This document shows positions 26,641 through 34,542 of a DNA stretch of 58,043 nt, one piece after another. Origin of the DNA: an uncultured Pseudomonadota bacterium. Lineage in GTDB: Bacteria; Pseudomonadota; Gammaproteobacteria; Steroidobacterales; Steroidobacteraceae. The DNA lies in assembly GCA_902826635.1 (NCBI GenBank), contig CADEFQ010000018.1, positions 1 to 58,043 of the forward strand. Direction: 5' to 3'. The notes beneath the pieces are model-generated. The model saw only the letters and a program-made list of their open reading frames with translations, was not told where the DNA came from and made no database searches. Positions within the stretch are counted from its first letter, which is position 1, and each line of letters opens with the position of its first letter. The position numbers and the translations under genes were made by a program.

Positions 26641-28841
26641 GACGCTTCGGCTCGGCCGCGCTGGTCGCGCTGTGGGTGGCGATCGGCGCGGCCTCGTTGA
26701 TACTGCTCGCCAAGACCGCGCAGAACTCCGCCCAGTTCGGGCGACTGCAGCCCTGGATCCTGCTGCTCAACATCTTCGGCGTGCTGGCGCTCACCGTCCT
26801 GCTGGTGCGGCGCATCGCGCACCTCGCGCGCGACTACCGCAACCATGTGCCCGGCTCGCGGCTCACTGCGCGCAGCGTCACGACCTTCGGTGCGCTCGTG
26901 ATCGCGCCGCTGCTGGTCGTGTATCTTTTCTCGCTCGACTTCCTGAACCGCGGCATCGACAGCTGGTTTCGCGTGGAGATCAAGCAGGGCCTGTCCGACG
27001 CGCTCGGCCTCTCGCGCGCGGCGCTCGACCTGCGCCTGCGCGAGCACGCCGGCAGCACCGAGCGGTTTGCGCAGCGCCTCGCCGACGTGCCCGATGCGGA
27101 CCTCGCCCTCGCAATCGACGCCGAGCGGCGCGCGAGCGGTGCGCTCGAGGTGGTGCTCTTCGGCGCGAATTCGCGGCTCATCGCGGCGAGCAGTGCGGCG
27201 TTGCTGTCGGGCCCGCCGGCGCGGCCGACCGACGAAATCGCGCGCCAGGTCGGTGAGGGCCGCCCGTACGTGGCACTCGAGCCGCGCGCGGACGGCCAGT
27301 ACTACATCCGGATCGCGGCGCCACTCAGCGTTTCTCCGGGGCGTCGCGATTCGCGCTACGTGATGGCCGTGTACGAAGTGCCACCGCAGCTGGCCGCGCT
27401 GTCGGAGGCGGTGCAGCGCTCCTACTCGCAGTACGGCGAGCTCGCGGCGATGCGCGACCCGCTGAAGTACAGCTTCCGGCTCACCCTCACGCTCGTACTG
27501 TTGGTCGCGATGCTCGCCGCGATCAACGGCGCCATCGTTTCCTCGCGGCGCTTCGCCCGCCCCGTGCAGGACCTGATCGCCGGCACGCGCGCGGTCGGCA
27601 AGGGCGATTTCGGTGCGCGCCTGCCGCTGCCGTCGCGCGACGAGCTCGGCTTTCTCGTGCAGTCGTTCAACGACATGACGCGCCGCCTGCGCCGCGCGCG
27701 TGAGGAGGCGAACCGCAGCCAGGCCGAAGTCGAACACGCGCGCGAGCGCCTCGCGGTGATCCTCGCGCGCCTCTCGACCGGCGTGCTTTCCGTCGATCGC
27801 GCGCTGACCCTGCGCCTCGCCAACGAGGCGGCGAGCGCGATCCTGGGCGTCGATCTCGCCGCGGAGGTCGGCAATGACTTCGCGGGGCTTGCCGGCCGCA
27901 ACCCACGCCTCGCGCAATTCGTGCGCGAACTGCGCACCCGGTCGGATGCGGGGCGTGAGGAATGGCGCGAACAGATCGAGCTGCCGGGGGAAACGGGGCG
28001 CCGCGTACTGATGTGCGCTTGCACACCGTTGCCGGGCAGTGAGGAGGAGGCGGGCTACGTGATCGTGTTCGACGACATCACGGCGCTGCTCGCCGCCCAG
28101 CGCGAGGCGGCTTGGGGTGAAGTTGCCCGCCGCCTCGCCCACGAAATCAAGAATCCGCTGACCCCGATCCAGCTGTCCGCCGAGCGCATGCGACGCCGCT
28201 TCCTCGGGCAGATGAACGCCGCCGACGCCGCCGTGCTCGAGCGCTCGACGCACACGATCGTGCAGCAGGTCGAGGCGATGAAGCAGATGGTGAACGCGTT
28301 CAGCGAATACGCGCGCACGCCTGACATGACCGTCACCCGGTTCGGCCTGAATCAACTCGTCACGGAAGTGGCGGACCTGTATCGTGCACAAAATGCCCGC
28401 GTGTCCTTGCGGCTCGCGCTCGGGGGCGAGGTCGAATCGATCGAGGCGGACCGCGGTCGCGTGCGGCAGATACTCAACAACCTGCTGGCGAACGCCTTCG
28501 AGGCGCTCGAGGGGCAGGCGGCGGCTCAGATCGAGGTGGCGACGCGCCTCGACACGGAGGGATCCGAACCGGTGGCGACGATCACGGTCAGCGACAACGG
28601 CCCCGGCTTCCGGCACGATATCATCGAGCGGGCGTTCGACCCCTACGTGACCAGCAAGACCAAGGGGACGGGGCTCGGGCTCGCCATCGTGCGCCGCATC
28701 ACGGAAGAGCACGGTGGACACGTCGAGGTCGAAGTGCCGGAAAGCGGCGCGCGCGTGCGCGTGACGCTGCCGCTGACCGACGCCGCGAGGGCCCTCGCGG
28801 CCAGGGAACGCCGGAACGAATCGCGAAGGGAACGGGCATGA
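26613..28841 (+). CDS. NtrY-like membrane sensor histidine kinase
   Basis: The 742-residue protein has two N-terminal transmembrane helices, a third near residue 85-105, a long periplasmic or extracellular sensor region and a further helix near 290. A HAMP domain (SRRFARPVQDLIAGTRAVGKGDF) and a PAS-like domain (about 380-490) follow. The kinase core has HEIKNPLTP with phospho-accepting His510, NNLLANAFEAL (N box), DNGPGF and GTGLGLAIV. It should phosphorylate the regulator encoded next (ATGA overlap). GTG 26613 was used as the start and overlaps DUF4390 by 28 bases. The family is linked to nitrogen or redox signalling in other bacteria; the signal here is unknown. Confidence 0.9.
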   Translation: MVLVVPAGLRRFGSAALVALWVAIGAASLILLAKTAQNSAQFGRLQPWILLLNIFGVLALTVLLVRRIAHLARDYRNHVPGSRLTARSVTTFGALVIAPLLVVYLFSLDFLNRGIDSWFRVEIKQGLSDALGLSRAALDLRLREHAGSTERFAQRLADVPDADLALAIDAERRASGALEVVLFGANSRLIAASSAALLSGPPARPTDEIARQVGEGRPYVALEPRADGQYYIRIAAPLSVSPGRRDSRYVMAVYEVPPQLAALSEAVQRSYSQYGELAAMRDPLKYSFRLTLTLVLLVAMLAAINGAIVSSRRFARPVQDLIAGTRAVGKGDFGARLPLPSRDELGFLVQSFNDMTRRLRRAREEANRSQAEVEHARERLAVILARLSTGVLSVDRALTLRLANEAASAILGVDLAAEVGNDFAGLAGRNPRLAQFVRELRTRSDAGREEWREQIELPGETGRRVLMCACTPLPGSEEEAGYVIVFDDITALLAAQREAAWGEVARRLAHEIKNPLTPIQLSAERMRRRFLGQMNAADAAVLERSTHTIVQQVEAMKQMVNAFSEYARTPDMTVTRFGLNQLVTEVADLYRAQNARVSLRLALGGEVESIEADRGRVRQILNNLLANAFEALEGQAAAQIEVATRLDTEGSEPVATITVSDNGPGFRHDIIERAFDPYVTSKTKGTGLGLAIVRRITEEHGGHVEVEVPESGARVRVTLPLTDAARALAARERRNESRRERA

Positions 28842-30199
28842 GCGCAGCGCACATTCTGGTGGTGGACGACGAGAGCGATATCCGCAACCTGTTGACGGAA
28901 ATCCTTTCGGAAGAAGGCTACGAAGTCGACGCGGCGGCGAACGCGGGCGAAGCGCGCGCCTCGCGCGCCCACCGCGTGCCCGACCTCGTGCTGCTCGACA
29001 TCTGGATGCCCGACGTCGACGGCATCACGCTGCTGCGCGAATGGTCGACGCAGGGCGGGGAGAGCTGTCCGGTCGTGATGATGTCGGGCCATGGCACCGT
29101 CGAGACCGCGGTCGAAGCAACGCGTCTCGGCGCATTCGATTTCGTCGAGAAGCCGCTGTCGCTCGCGAAGCTGCTGCGCACCGTCGAGCGCGCGCTCGAT
29201 GCGGGTCGCCGCCGGCGTGGCAAGGGGCGCCTCACCGTGCCGCCGCTGATGGTGCCGGTTGGCAAGAGCAGCGTGATGCGCCAGCTGCGCTCGGAGCTCG
29301 TGCAGCTCGCCGGGAGTTCACGCGTGCTGTTCTTCGGCGAGCCCGGCAGCGGGCGTGAGGCGTTCGCGCGCTTTCTGCACGAATCGGGCAGCCACGCGTC
29401 GCGACCCGTCGTTGCGCTCGTATCGAGCACCGTGCGCGAGTCAGACGCCGAGACCGTGCTGCTCGGCACGCAAACGGGCGAGACCGTCAAGCCGGGCGTG
29501 TTCGAACAGGCCGCGGGCAGCACTCTCTTCATCAGCGACATCGAGGACCTGCCAGCGGCCGCGCAGCGCATCGTGCTGGGCGTGCTCGAGACGGGCAGCT
29601 TCACCCGCATCGGAGGCAGCGACCCGGTGCCGTTCACCGCGCGCGTGCTGGCGTCCGCGCAGGCGGGTATCGAACAGCGCGCGGCCGGTGGCGAGTTCCG
29701 ACGCGATCTGCTCGCGCAGCTGAATACATTCATCTTCCGCGTCCCCCCGCTGCGCGACTACTCCGAGGACGTGCCGGAGCTGCTGCGCTACTACGTCGAC
29801 CGGCTGGTCGACGCCGAAAGCCTGCCGTTTCGCAAGTTCAGCGTGGCGGCGCAGAACCGGCTGCGCAACTACCCGTGGCCCGGCAACATCCGCGAAATGC
29901 ACAACCTCGTGCACCGCCTGCTGCTGAAGGGCGGCACCGACGAGATCGGGCTCGAGGAAGTCGAGCGCGAACTGGCCGTGCAAGCGCCGCACGAAGAGCC
30001 GCTCGTGAAGCAGGACCTGCTCGCGCTGCCGCTGCGCGAAGCGCGTGAACAGTTCGAGCGCACCTATCTGCAGCAACAGCTGCTCCTCTGCAACGGCAAA
30101 GTGGGGCTCCTCGCGAAGCGTGTCGGTATGGAGCGCACGCATCTCTATCGCAAACTGCGCTCGCTCGGCGTCGAGTTCCGCAACATCAGCGAAGAGTGA
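28838..30199 (+). CDS. NtrX-like response regulator with degenerate AAA+ domain
   Basis: The 453-residue protein has a receiver domain (DD at 10-11, phospho-acceptor Asp54, Lys105), a central AAA+ region (about 140-370) and a C-terminal Fis-type helix-turn-helix (LLAKRVGMERTHLYRKLRSL). The AAA+ part is worn: Walker A reads GEPGSGRE with Arg173 instead of Lys. The sigma54-contacting GAFTGA loop is missing (the segment 207-222 reads VLLGTQTGETVKPGVF). Walker B is LFISDI instead of LFLDEI. It probably binds DNA but cannot work as a classical sigma54 activator, so it likely acts as a repressor or a sigma70-type regulator. It is coupled by ATGA overlap to its kinase. Confidence 0.9.
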   Translation: MSAAHILVVDDESDIRNLLTEILSEEGYEVDAAANAGEARASRAHRVPDLVLLDIWMPDVDGITLLREWSTQGGESCPVVMMSGHGTVETAVEATRLGAFDFVEKPLSLAKLLRTVERALDAGRRRRGKGRLTVPPLMVPVGKSSVMRQLRSELVQLAGSSRVLFFGEPGSGREAFARFLHESGSHASRPVVALVSSTVRESDAETVLLGTQTGETVKPGVFEQAAGSTLFISDIEDLPAAAQRIVLGVLETGSFTRIGGSDPVPFTARVLASAQAGIEQRAAGGEFRRDLLAQLNTFIFRVPPLRDYSEDVPELLRYYVDRLVDAESLPFRKFSVAAQNRLRNYPWPGNIREMHNLVHRLLLKGGTDEIGLEEVERELAVQAPHEEPLVKQDLLALPLREAREQFERTYLQQQLLLCNGKVGLLAKRVGMERTHLYRKLRSLGVEFRNISEE

Positions 30200-31143
30200 T
30201 GGGCGGCGCGCAGCCGCCGCACGGTGCGCCGCCGCCGCGCGACGAGCCGTCGCGCGAGCCCGAGGCGCCCGTCGCCGTGTTCGTCTCGGACGATCCGCGC
30301 GCCTGTGAAGAACGCGCCTTCGTGCTCACGGCGGTCGGCATTCCACACCTGATCGCGCTCGCTCCGGCGGGCCACGTGCTGCTCGTCGATCCCGCGCGTG
30401 CCGACGCCGCGCGCGAGCACTTGGCGCGCTACGCGATGGAACGGCGCGTGCCGCCACCGGCGCGTGCACCCGCGCGTCGCCCGGGACATCCGCTCGCGTG
30501 GGCCGGCAGTTTTTTCTATTCGTTCGTCCTGCTCGCCGTGGCCTATGCGATCGGCAGCGGCCTCGGGCCGCTCGATGCCTATGCGCGCGGTGTCGCCGAT
30601 GCGGACCTGATCCGCGCGGGCGAGTGGTGGCGTGTGATCACTGCGCTCACGCTCCATGTCGATGCGCCGCATCTCGTCGCGAATCTCGCCGCGGGGACGT
30701 GGTTTGGCTATCTCGCGGGCCGCCGGCTCGGCCCCGGCGCTGCATGGGCGCTGATCGTGCTGATGGCCGGCGCCGCGAACCTGATCGAGGGCCTGTACGG
30801 CCCCGCGCCGCACCACTCGGTCGGCGCCTCGACGGCGGTGTTCGCGGCGCTCGGACTCCTCGCGGCGCACGCGTGGCGCGAGCACTATCCGCTGCGAGCG
30901 CGCTGGGCCGTGCGCTGGGCTCCGCTCGTCGGCGGCGTGCTGCTGCTCGGCTGGCTAGGCACCGAAGGTGAGCACACCGACGTCATGGCGCACGTGCTCG
31001 GCTTCGGTTGTGGCGTCGTCGCCGGGCTCGTCATCGCGCGCCCGGTGGTCGAGCGCGCGCTCGCGCGTGTGCCGCAGGGGGTCGCGGGCGCCTTCGCGAT
31101 CGGGGTCGTGGCCGTTGCGTGGGGGTGCGCGCTGGGCGCGTAG
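30199..31143 (+). CDS. Rhomboid-family intramembrane serine protease with N-terminal DUF2007-like domain
   Basis: The 314-residue protein has an N-terminal soluble domain (about 22-82) resembling the small DUF2007 'signal-transducing' fold, then about six transmembrane helices. Rhomboid signatures are present: HLVAN (His158, Asn162, the HxxxN pair), the catalytic serine in GAST (Ser211; the usual form is GxSG, so the following Gly is Thr) and the catalytic His265 in MAHVLGF. It should cleave membrane protein substrates within the bilayer. ATG 30199 overlaps the ntrX stop by one base. The adjacent upstream GTG is a less likely start. Confidence 0.82.
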   Translation: MGGAQPPHGAPPPRDEPSREPEAPVAVFVSDDPRACEERAFVLTAVGIPHLIALAPAGHVLLVDPARADAAREHLARYAMERRVPPPARAPARRPGHPLAWAGSFFYSFVLLAVAYAIGSGLGPLDAYARGVADADLIRAGEWWRVITALTLHVDAPHLVANLAAGTWFGYLAGRRLGPGAAWALIVLMAGAANLIEGLYGPAPHHSVGASTAVFAALGLLAAHAWREHYPLRARWAVRWAPLVGGVLLLGWLGTEGEHTDVMAHVLGFGCGVVAGLVIARPVVERALARVPQGVAGAFAIGVVAVAWGCALGA

Positions 31144-31163
31144 CAGCTGCAAGCCCACCGTGT

Positions 31164-31925
31164 TCATTGCGCGGTCCACCCCCCATCGATCGCGATCGCC
31201 TGCGCGGTGACGTTGCGCGCGGCGTCGCTCATCAGGTAGCCGGCGAGCGCCGCGATTTCGGCAACCGTGACGAACGCTTTCTTGGGCATCGGCTTCAGCA
31301 TGATCTCGTTGACGACCCGTTCGGCGGAAAGGCCGTGCTCGCGCGCCTGCGCCTCGATCTGCCTTTCGACGAGCGGCGTGCGCACGTACACCGGGCAGAT
31401 CGTGTTCACCGTGATGTCCACGTCGCCGTTCTCGAGCGCGAGAGTTTTCGAGAGGCCGATCAGGCCGTGCTTCGCGGCGATGTAGGCGCTCTTGTAGGGC
31501 GAGGCGACCAGCGAATGGATCGAGCCGATGTTGACGATGCGCCCGAAGTTGCGCGCGCGCATGCCGGGCAGCGCCGCACGCGCCATGTTGGCGGCGCCGG
31601 TGAGCATCACGGCGATGAGGAAAGCCCAGCGATCGGCCGGGAACTCCTCGAGCCGCGCGACATGCTGCAGCCCCGCGTTGTTGACGAGTACGTCGACGCG
31701 CCCCGCGGCGCGCACCGCGGTCTCGGCAGCGGAGGCCTGCGTCACATCGAGGGCATATCCCACCGCGTTGCCGCCGGCGGCGACGATCGCATCGACGACG
31801 CGCAGCGCCGCGGCGCCGTCGACGTCGGTGACGATGAGCTCGTGGCCTTCCGCGGCGAACAGCGCCGAGAGTTCGGCGCCGATGCCACTGCCGGCGCCCG
31901 TGATCAGTATGCGTCGTGGAATCAT
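31164..31925 (-). CDS. bdhA: 3-hydroxybutyrate dehydrogenase (SDR family)
   Basis: The 253-residue short-chain dehydrogenase has the NAD-binding GAGSGIG (10-16) and NNAG, catalytic Ser135, Tyr148 and Lys152 in AYIAAKHG. The C-terminal half carries features of D-3-hydroxybutyrate dehydrogenases (CPVYVRTPLVERQI, KPMPKKAFVTVAEIA, ending DGGWTAQ). It oxidises D-3-hydroxybutyrate to acetoacetate in the cytosol, the first intracellular step after uptake of the monomer. It is divergent from the 3HB-oligomer hydrolase gene, and the 87-base gap between them holds the shared 16-base motif 37 bases from its start. Confidence 0.9.
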   Translation of the reverse strand: MIPRRILITGAGSGIGAELSALFAAEGHELIVTDVDGAAALRVVDAIVAAGGNAVGYALDVTQASAAETAVRAAGRVDVLVNNAGLQHVARLEEFPADRWAFLIAVMLTGAANMARAALPGMRARNFGRIVNIGSIHSLVASPYKSAYIAAKHGLIGLSKTLALENGDVDITVNTICPVYVRTPLVERQIEAQAREHGLSAERVVNEIMLKPMPKKAFVTVAEIAALAGYLMSDAARNVTAQAIAIDGGWTAQ

Positions 31926-31962
31926 GGTGACACGCTAGCGGAGCCACCCCGGCCCCGGCCCT

Positions 31963-31978
31963 GCTACCTTAGTACTAT
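31963..31978 (+). promoter_or_regulatory. Shared 16-base motif, copy 1 (GCTACCTTAGTACTAT)
   Basis: This motif is identical at 15 of 16 positions to 36898-36913. It lies 34 bases before the oligomer-hydrolase ATG and 37 bases before the divergent bdhA ATG. The core AGTACT is palindromic, and the final TACTAT could double as a -10 hexamer. It is a candidate operator or activator-dependent promoter element of the 3-hydroxybutyrate genes. Confidence 0.55.
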
Positions 31979-32012
31979 TCTGCCTGCTCGCCTTCCACGC
32001 TGAACTGCCGCC

Positions 32013-33902
32013 ATGAGCAAGAAAAGAGCCCTCGCAACCGCCGTCACCGCCGCGTTGGCCGCAACCCTGCTGTCCGGCTGCGCGACTTCCGCAGTGACGC
32101 CCGCGTCCGCACCCGTGGCCGCGTATCACGCCGGGCGCATCGGCGCGCCGATTCGCTACGAGCTCGACGGCGTCACCGATGATCTCGCGACTGCCGGCCT
32201 CGGCACCTCCGGGCTCCTCGGAGCCCCGCCGGCCTTCGTCGATCCGCGGCATCCCACGGCGCGCGAACTGCGGCGTCGCGCGATCTACATGAACTATCGC
32301 GGACTTGCCGATCTTGCGGCCGCGCCCGGGAGTGGCCCCGCGGTCGCGGGTGTCGAGCTACTGGTCGGGTTGCGTTCGCCGGTCGGCCCCTCGACGGCGA
32401 TGCTGCAAATTCCGCGCGACTTCGACGCCGCGAGTCCCTGCCTGATCGCAGTCGCGAGTTCCGGCTCGCGTGGCATCTACGGCGCACTGCCGACGGCCGG
32501 CGGCTGGGGGCTGCGCCACGGCTGTGCGGTCGTGCACACCGACAAGGGCACGGGCAGCGGCGTCTACGACGTCGCGAGCCGCCGCGGCGTACGCATCGAC
32601 GGCACGCTCGCCGCGAGCGGCGATCCGCTGCTGTCGTTCGAGCCCGATGCAGCCGCCGTCGCGAAGTTGGCGGTGGAGCGGCCGAACGCCGTGCTCTTCC
32701 GCCATGCGAACTCCGGCGTGAACGTCGAGGCGCACTGGGGCGAGTACCTGCTGCAGGCGATCGACGTCGCGTTCGAACTCCTGAACCGCGAATACCCGGA
32801 TCGCGCCGAGCCCCTGGCTCCTGCGAACACGCTCGTGATCGCGGCCGGCATCTCGAACGGCGGCGGCACCGTGCTCCGCGCGATGGAGCTCGACACGGCC
32901 GGCTGGATCGACGGCGCGGTCGTCTCCGAACCGAACGTCTCGGTGCCGGGCGCGACCCCGATCTACGATCTCGTCATTGACCAGATGCTGCTGCAGCCCT
33001 GTGCGCTGCTCGCCGAGGATGAGAACGGTGCGCCTTTTTACGCCGCGACAGAGGCGGCGCGGCCGGCGCTCGAGCAGTGGTGCCGGGACCTCGCGGCACG
33101 CGGGGAGCTCACCTCACCGGCGAACGACAGCCGGCGGCTCGCGAGCGAGGCACACGACCGGCTGCTCGCGCTGGGAATCCTGCCTCAGGCGCTGCGGCTC
33201 GGCCACTTCAATGTTCATGCCTCGGTATGGACTGCCATCGGTGTTTCATACGCCGCGGCGTACGCGCGCATGGCGCCCGACGAGCTGCCCTGCGGCGCGA
33301 GCTTCAGCGCAACCGATGCGTCCGGCGCGCCGCGCGCGTTGACGGGGGAAGAGCTGGCGCGCGTCTTTGCCGACAGCACCGGCATTGCGCCGACGGCGGG
33401 CGTGAATCTCGTGGCGAAGGGCGTCGATGGCAAGCTGCGTGCGGCCAACTTCGGCAGCATCGAACTGGCGTTGTGCCTGCGCAATCTGCGCGACGCGCTC
33501 GCGCCGGGGATCGCCGCAGCGAACGCCCATCCGCGTGCCGATGCGAGGCCACTCATCATCATGCACGGCCGCGGCGATGGCTTGATCCCGGTGAATCACA
33601 GCTCGAGGCCGTACTACCACGCGAGCACGACGGCCGGCGGCGGCGCCGCGGCGGCCGGCGTGCGGTACTACGAAATCGAGCGCGGCCAGCACTTCGACGC
33701 CTTCCTGCCGATGCCCGGTTTCGCCGGCCACTACGTCGCGATGCAGCCTTTCTTCGATTCGGCGATGGATATGATGGCCGCCCGGCTGCGCGGCGACGGC
33801 CGACCCCTGCCGCCGAGCCAGGTGGTGCGTACGTCGATCCGCGCCGCGCCGGGCAGCGACGCGATCACCATCGAAGGTCGTACACTCTCGATCCCGCGCT
33901 GA
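32013..33902 (+). CDS. D-(-)-3-hydroxybutyrate oligomer hydrolase (lipoprotein)
   Basis: The 629-residue protein begins with a lipoprotein signal peptide: lipobox LSGC, with lipidated Cys23. The mature part matches the 3HB-oligomer hydrolase family along its length, with the serine-hydrolase nucleophile Ser281 in GISNGG. A late MHGRGDGLIPVNHSSR segment supplies the Asp, and the His is probably in RGQHFDAFLP. It would split oligomers released from polyhydroxybutyrate into 3-hydroxybutyrate monomers at the cell envelope, feeding the GntP permease and BdhA. The shared 16-base motif lies in its promoter region. Confidence 0.88.
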   Translation: MSKKRALATAVTAALAATLLSGCATSAVTPASAPVAAYHAGRIGAPIRYELDGVTDDLATAGLGTSGLLGAPPAFVDPRHPTARELRRRAIYMNYRGLADLAAAPGSGPAVAGVELLVGLRSPVGPSTAMLQIPRDFDAASPCLIAVASSGSRGIYGALPTAGGWGLRHGCAVVHTDKGTGSGVYDVASRRGVRIDGTLAASGDPLLSFEPDAAAVAKLAVERPNAVLFRHANSGVNVEAHWGEYLLQAIDVAFELLNREYPDRAEPLAPANTLVIAAGISNGGGTVLRAMELDTAGWIDGAVVSEPNVSVPGATPIYDLVIDQMLLQPCALLAEDENGAPFYAATEAARPALEQWCRDLAARGELTSPANDSRRLASEAHDRLLALGILPQALRLGHFNVHASVWTAIGVSYAAAYARMAPDELPCGASFSATDASGAPRALTGEELARVFADSTGIAPTAGVNLVAKGVDGKLRAANFGSIELALCLRNLRDALAPGIAAANAHPRADARPLIIMHGRGDGLIPVNHSSRPYYHASTTAGGGAAAAGVRYYEIERGQHFDAFLPMPGFAGHYVAMQPFFDSAMDMMAARLRGDGRPLPPSQVVRTSIRAAPGSDAITIEGRTLSIPR

Positions 33903-33934
33903 CGTGCTGTCCGCGCAGAACGCGCGAGGCAACG

Positions 33935-34411
33935 ATGACATTCTCGACCTGCGACCTGTGCGACGTACATGCGGATGAGCTGCAGATCGCCGCACCCGTG
34001 TTTCGCGACTTCGGCGGCCGCCGCGCCTTTTGCGGCGAGATCGTCACGCTCACCTGCCCGGAGGACAACGGGCTCGTGCGCGTTGCCGTCACCGAGCCCG
34101 GGCGCGGCAAAGTCATGGTGATCGACGGCGGCGGTTCGGTGCGTCGCGCGCTGATGGGCGACATGCTCGCCGCGAAGGCGGTTGCAAACGGCTGGGAAGG
34201 TGTCGTGATCCACGGTGCCGTGCGCGACGTCGGGGCGCTGGCCGTGCTCGACATCGGCGTGCGCGCGCTCGCGATCTGCCCCCGCGTTGGCGCCAGGCTC
34301 AGCGCCGGCTCGCGCGGAGACACGCTGCAGTTCGCCGGCGCCATCTTCACACCAGGGCACTATCTTTACTGCGACGCCGACGGCCTCATCGTTGCGCGCC
34401 GGAAATTCTGA
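33935..34411 (+). CDS. rraA: Regulator of RNase E activity RraA
   Basis: The 158-residue protein matches RraA along its full length: CDLCDVHADEL near the start, FGGRRAFCGEIVTL, EDNGLVR, the MVIDGGGSVRRALMGD segment and WEGVVIHGAVRDV. RraA forms a ring-shaped trimer that binds and inhibits RNase E; relatives can also be aldolases, but residues here follow the RNase E regulator type. It starts 32 bases after the oligomer hydrolase stop and may share its transcript. The functional reason for this neighbour is not evident. Confidence 0.9.
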   Translation: MTFSTCDLCDVHADELQIAAPVFRDFGGRRAFCGEIVTLTCPEDNGLVRVAVTEPGRGKVMVIDGGGSVRRALMGDMLAAKAVANGWEGVVIHGAVRDVGALAVLDIGVRALAICPRVGARLSAGSRGDTLQFAGAIFTPGHYLYCDADGLIVARRKF

Positions 34412-34466
34412 GCACTTGCGCAGCCGCGCCAGTAACCGAATAACCGAAAACCCGGCACCAACGCAA

Positions 34467-34500
34467 AGGCCGCGACGGTGCTGTCACACCCCCGCGGCCT
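34467..34500. terminator. Bidirectional terminator-like hairpin between rraA and the TonB receptor
   Basis: A perfect 8-bp stem AGGCCGCG / CGCGGCCT with an 18-base loop sits between two convergent genes. It is preceded by AAA and followed by a pyrimidine-rich CTTCTCT, so it could work on both strands. Confidence 0.55.
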
Positions 34501-34505
34501 CTTCT

Positions 34506-34542
34506 CTGGCTGTTCGCCGTTCGCTGTTCGCTGTCAGCTTCT
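34506..34542. repeat. GCTGTTCGC-unit repeat, second locus
   Basis: CTGGCTGTTCGCCGTTCGC and the following TGTTCGCTGTCAGC are built from the same GCTGTTCGC/GCTGTCAGC units as the arm at 255-291. Only one arm is present here, directly beside the terminator-like hairpin and reaching the stop codon of the TonB receptor gene. Confidence 0.45.

Noticed and set aside
26514-28721. 735-codon open frame opposite the sensor kinase
   Set aside because: A shadow of the kinase with no recognisable fold or ribosome-binding site.
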